This document shows positions 54,820-54,999 of a DNA stretch of 54,999 nt, piece after piece (position 1 is the stretch's first letter; the number at the start of each line of letters is the position of its first letter). The notes beneath the pieces are model-generated. The model did no database searches and had not been told where the DNA came from. It saw only the letters and a program-made list of their open reading frames with translations. The stretch covers positions 1-54,999 of the forward strand of contig UBTY01000019.1 of NCBI GenBank assembly GCA_900468535.1, given 5' to 3'. The position numbers were made by a program, and so were the translations under genes. Origin of the DNA: Hyphomicrobiales bacterium (GTDB taxonomy: Bacteria; Pseudomonadota; Alphaproteobacteria; Rhizobiales; Rhizobiaceae).

Positions 54820-54999
54820 CCGGCGAGGATTGGCCTTTTTGTCTGTATAGGGTCCCATGGCGGGGTACCGGGGGGAATGGTCGTTTCAGCTCCTCCTAGC
54901 TAGCCTCTCAGATACGTGACCCCTGTGTAGTCGGAAGGATGACCTCTGGACGGCTCCAAGCCACCGCGCAATAGTTTAGGCGTAAGCGACAAGCTGGGG

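Overview
The window looks like a chromosomal segment of a Rhizobiaceae alphaproteobacterium (Rhizobium-like). The call rests on gene content and order: recF next to a moeB-type gene away from dnaA, kdsB-pheA, a short SRP RNA beside dnaX-ebfC-recR, rimP-nusA-ylxR-infB-rbfA-truB followed by rpsO-pnp, fabA-fabB-fabI divergent from a Fur-family Irr gene, and DUF992 and TRIC-type proteins. About 47 kb is densely packed core chromosome. The last roughly 8 kb is a mobile element with visibly lower GC and mostly unrecognised genes.

Layout. Positions 1-9.5 kb: GFA-type enzyme, lepA, an XRE-cupin regulator with an acetyltransferase, truncated haemoglobin, nitrilase, an LssY-C protein, recF-moeB-GNAT overlapping as one operon, and a 2-hydroxyacid dehydrogenase. 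9.5-19 kb: SH3 protein, PfkB-family sugar/adenosine kinase, class III cyclase, AEC transporter, membrane-anchored cytochrome c, kdsB, pheA, a VOC protein with a WYL regulator, HIT-nudC, and the SRP RNA. 19-28 kb: dnaX-ebfC, LysE exporter, DUF992, Lrp/AsnC, RBBP9-type hydrolase, MOSC, recR with a lytic transglycosylase, and an MFS exporter. 28-39.3 kb: the transcription/translation operon (rimP to truB), an exported hydrolase with a structured leader, and rpsO-pnp. 39.3-47 kb: a class I methyltransferase, SnoaL protein, fabI-fabB-fabA, irr, a TRIC channel, a small secreted protein, a YdcF protein and DUF1275.

From about 47.18 kb to the window end lies an integrative element. Its left border is a 17-bp copy of the 3' end of a tRNA-Ala gene, followed by a tyrosine integrase. 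The interior encodes a protein with motifs like those of a family-A DNA polymerase palm, preceded in the same operon by a protein that may have a degenerate RNase H fold. Upstream is an 840-bp gene-free region with at least six same-orientation iteron-like repeats spaced about 32-36 bp apart. Beyond it are three translationally coupled small membrane proteins, a serine recombinase whose promoter overlaps an ACTTCG repeat array, and a polytopic membrane protein. The right border, where the reconstituted tRNA gene is expected, is not in the window.

The combination of site-specific integration, a polymerase-like protein, iterons and a serine recombinase suggests an integrative element that can replicate, or once did. 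This is the most interesting part of the window. Several regulatory structures in the core also stand out: a promoter-proximal hairpin that covers part of a Shine-Dalgarno sequence (35.5 kb), possible attenuators before rimP and before the AEC gene, a large imperfect palindrome before infB, and palindromic operators next to several regulators. All functional calls come from reading the sequence; nothing was searched against databases.
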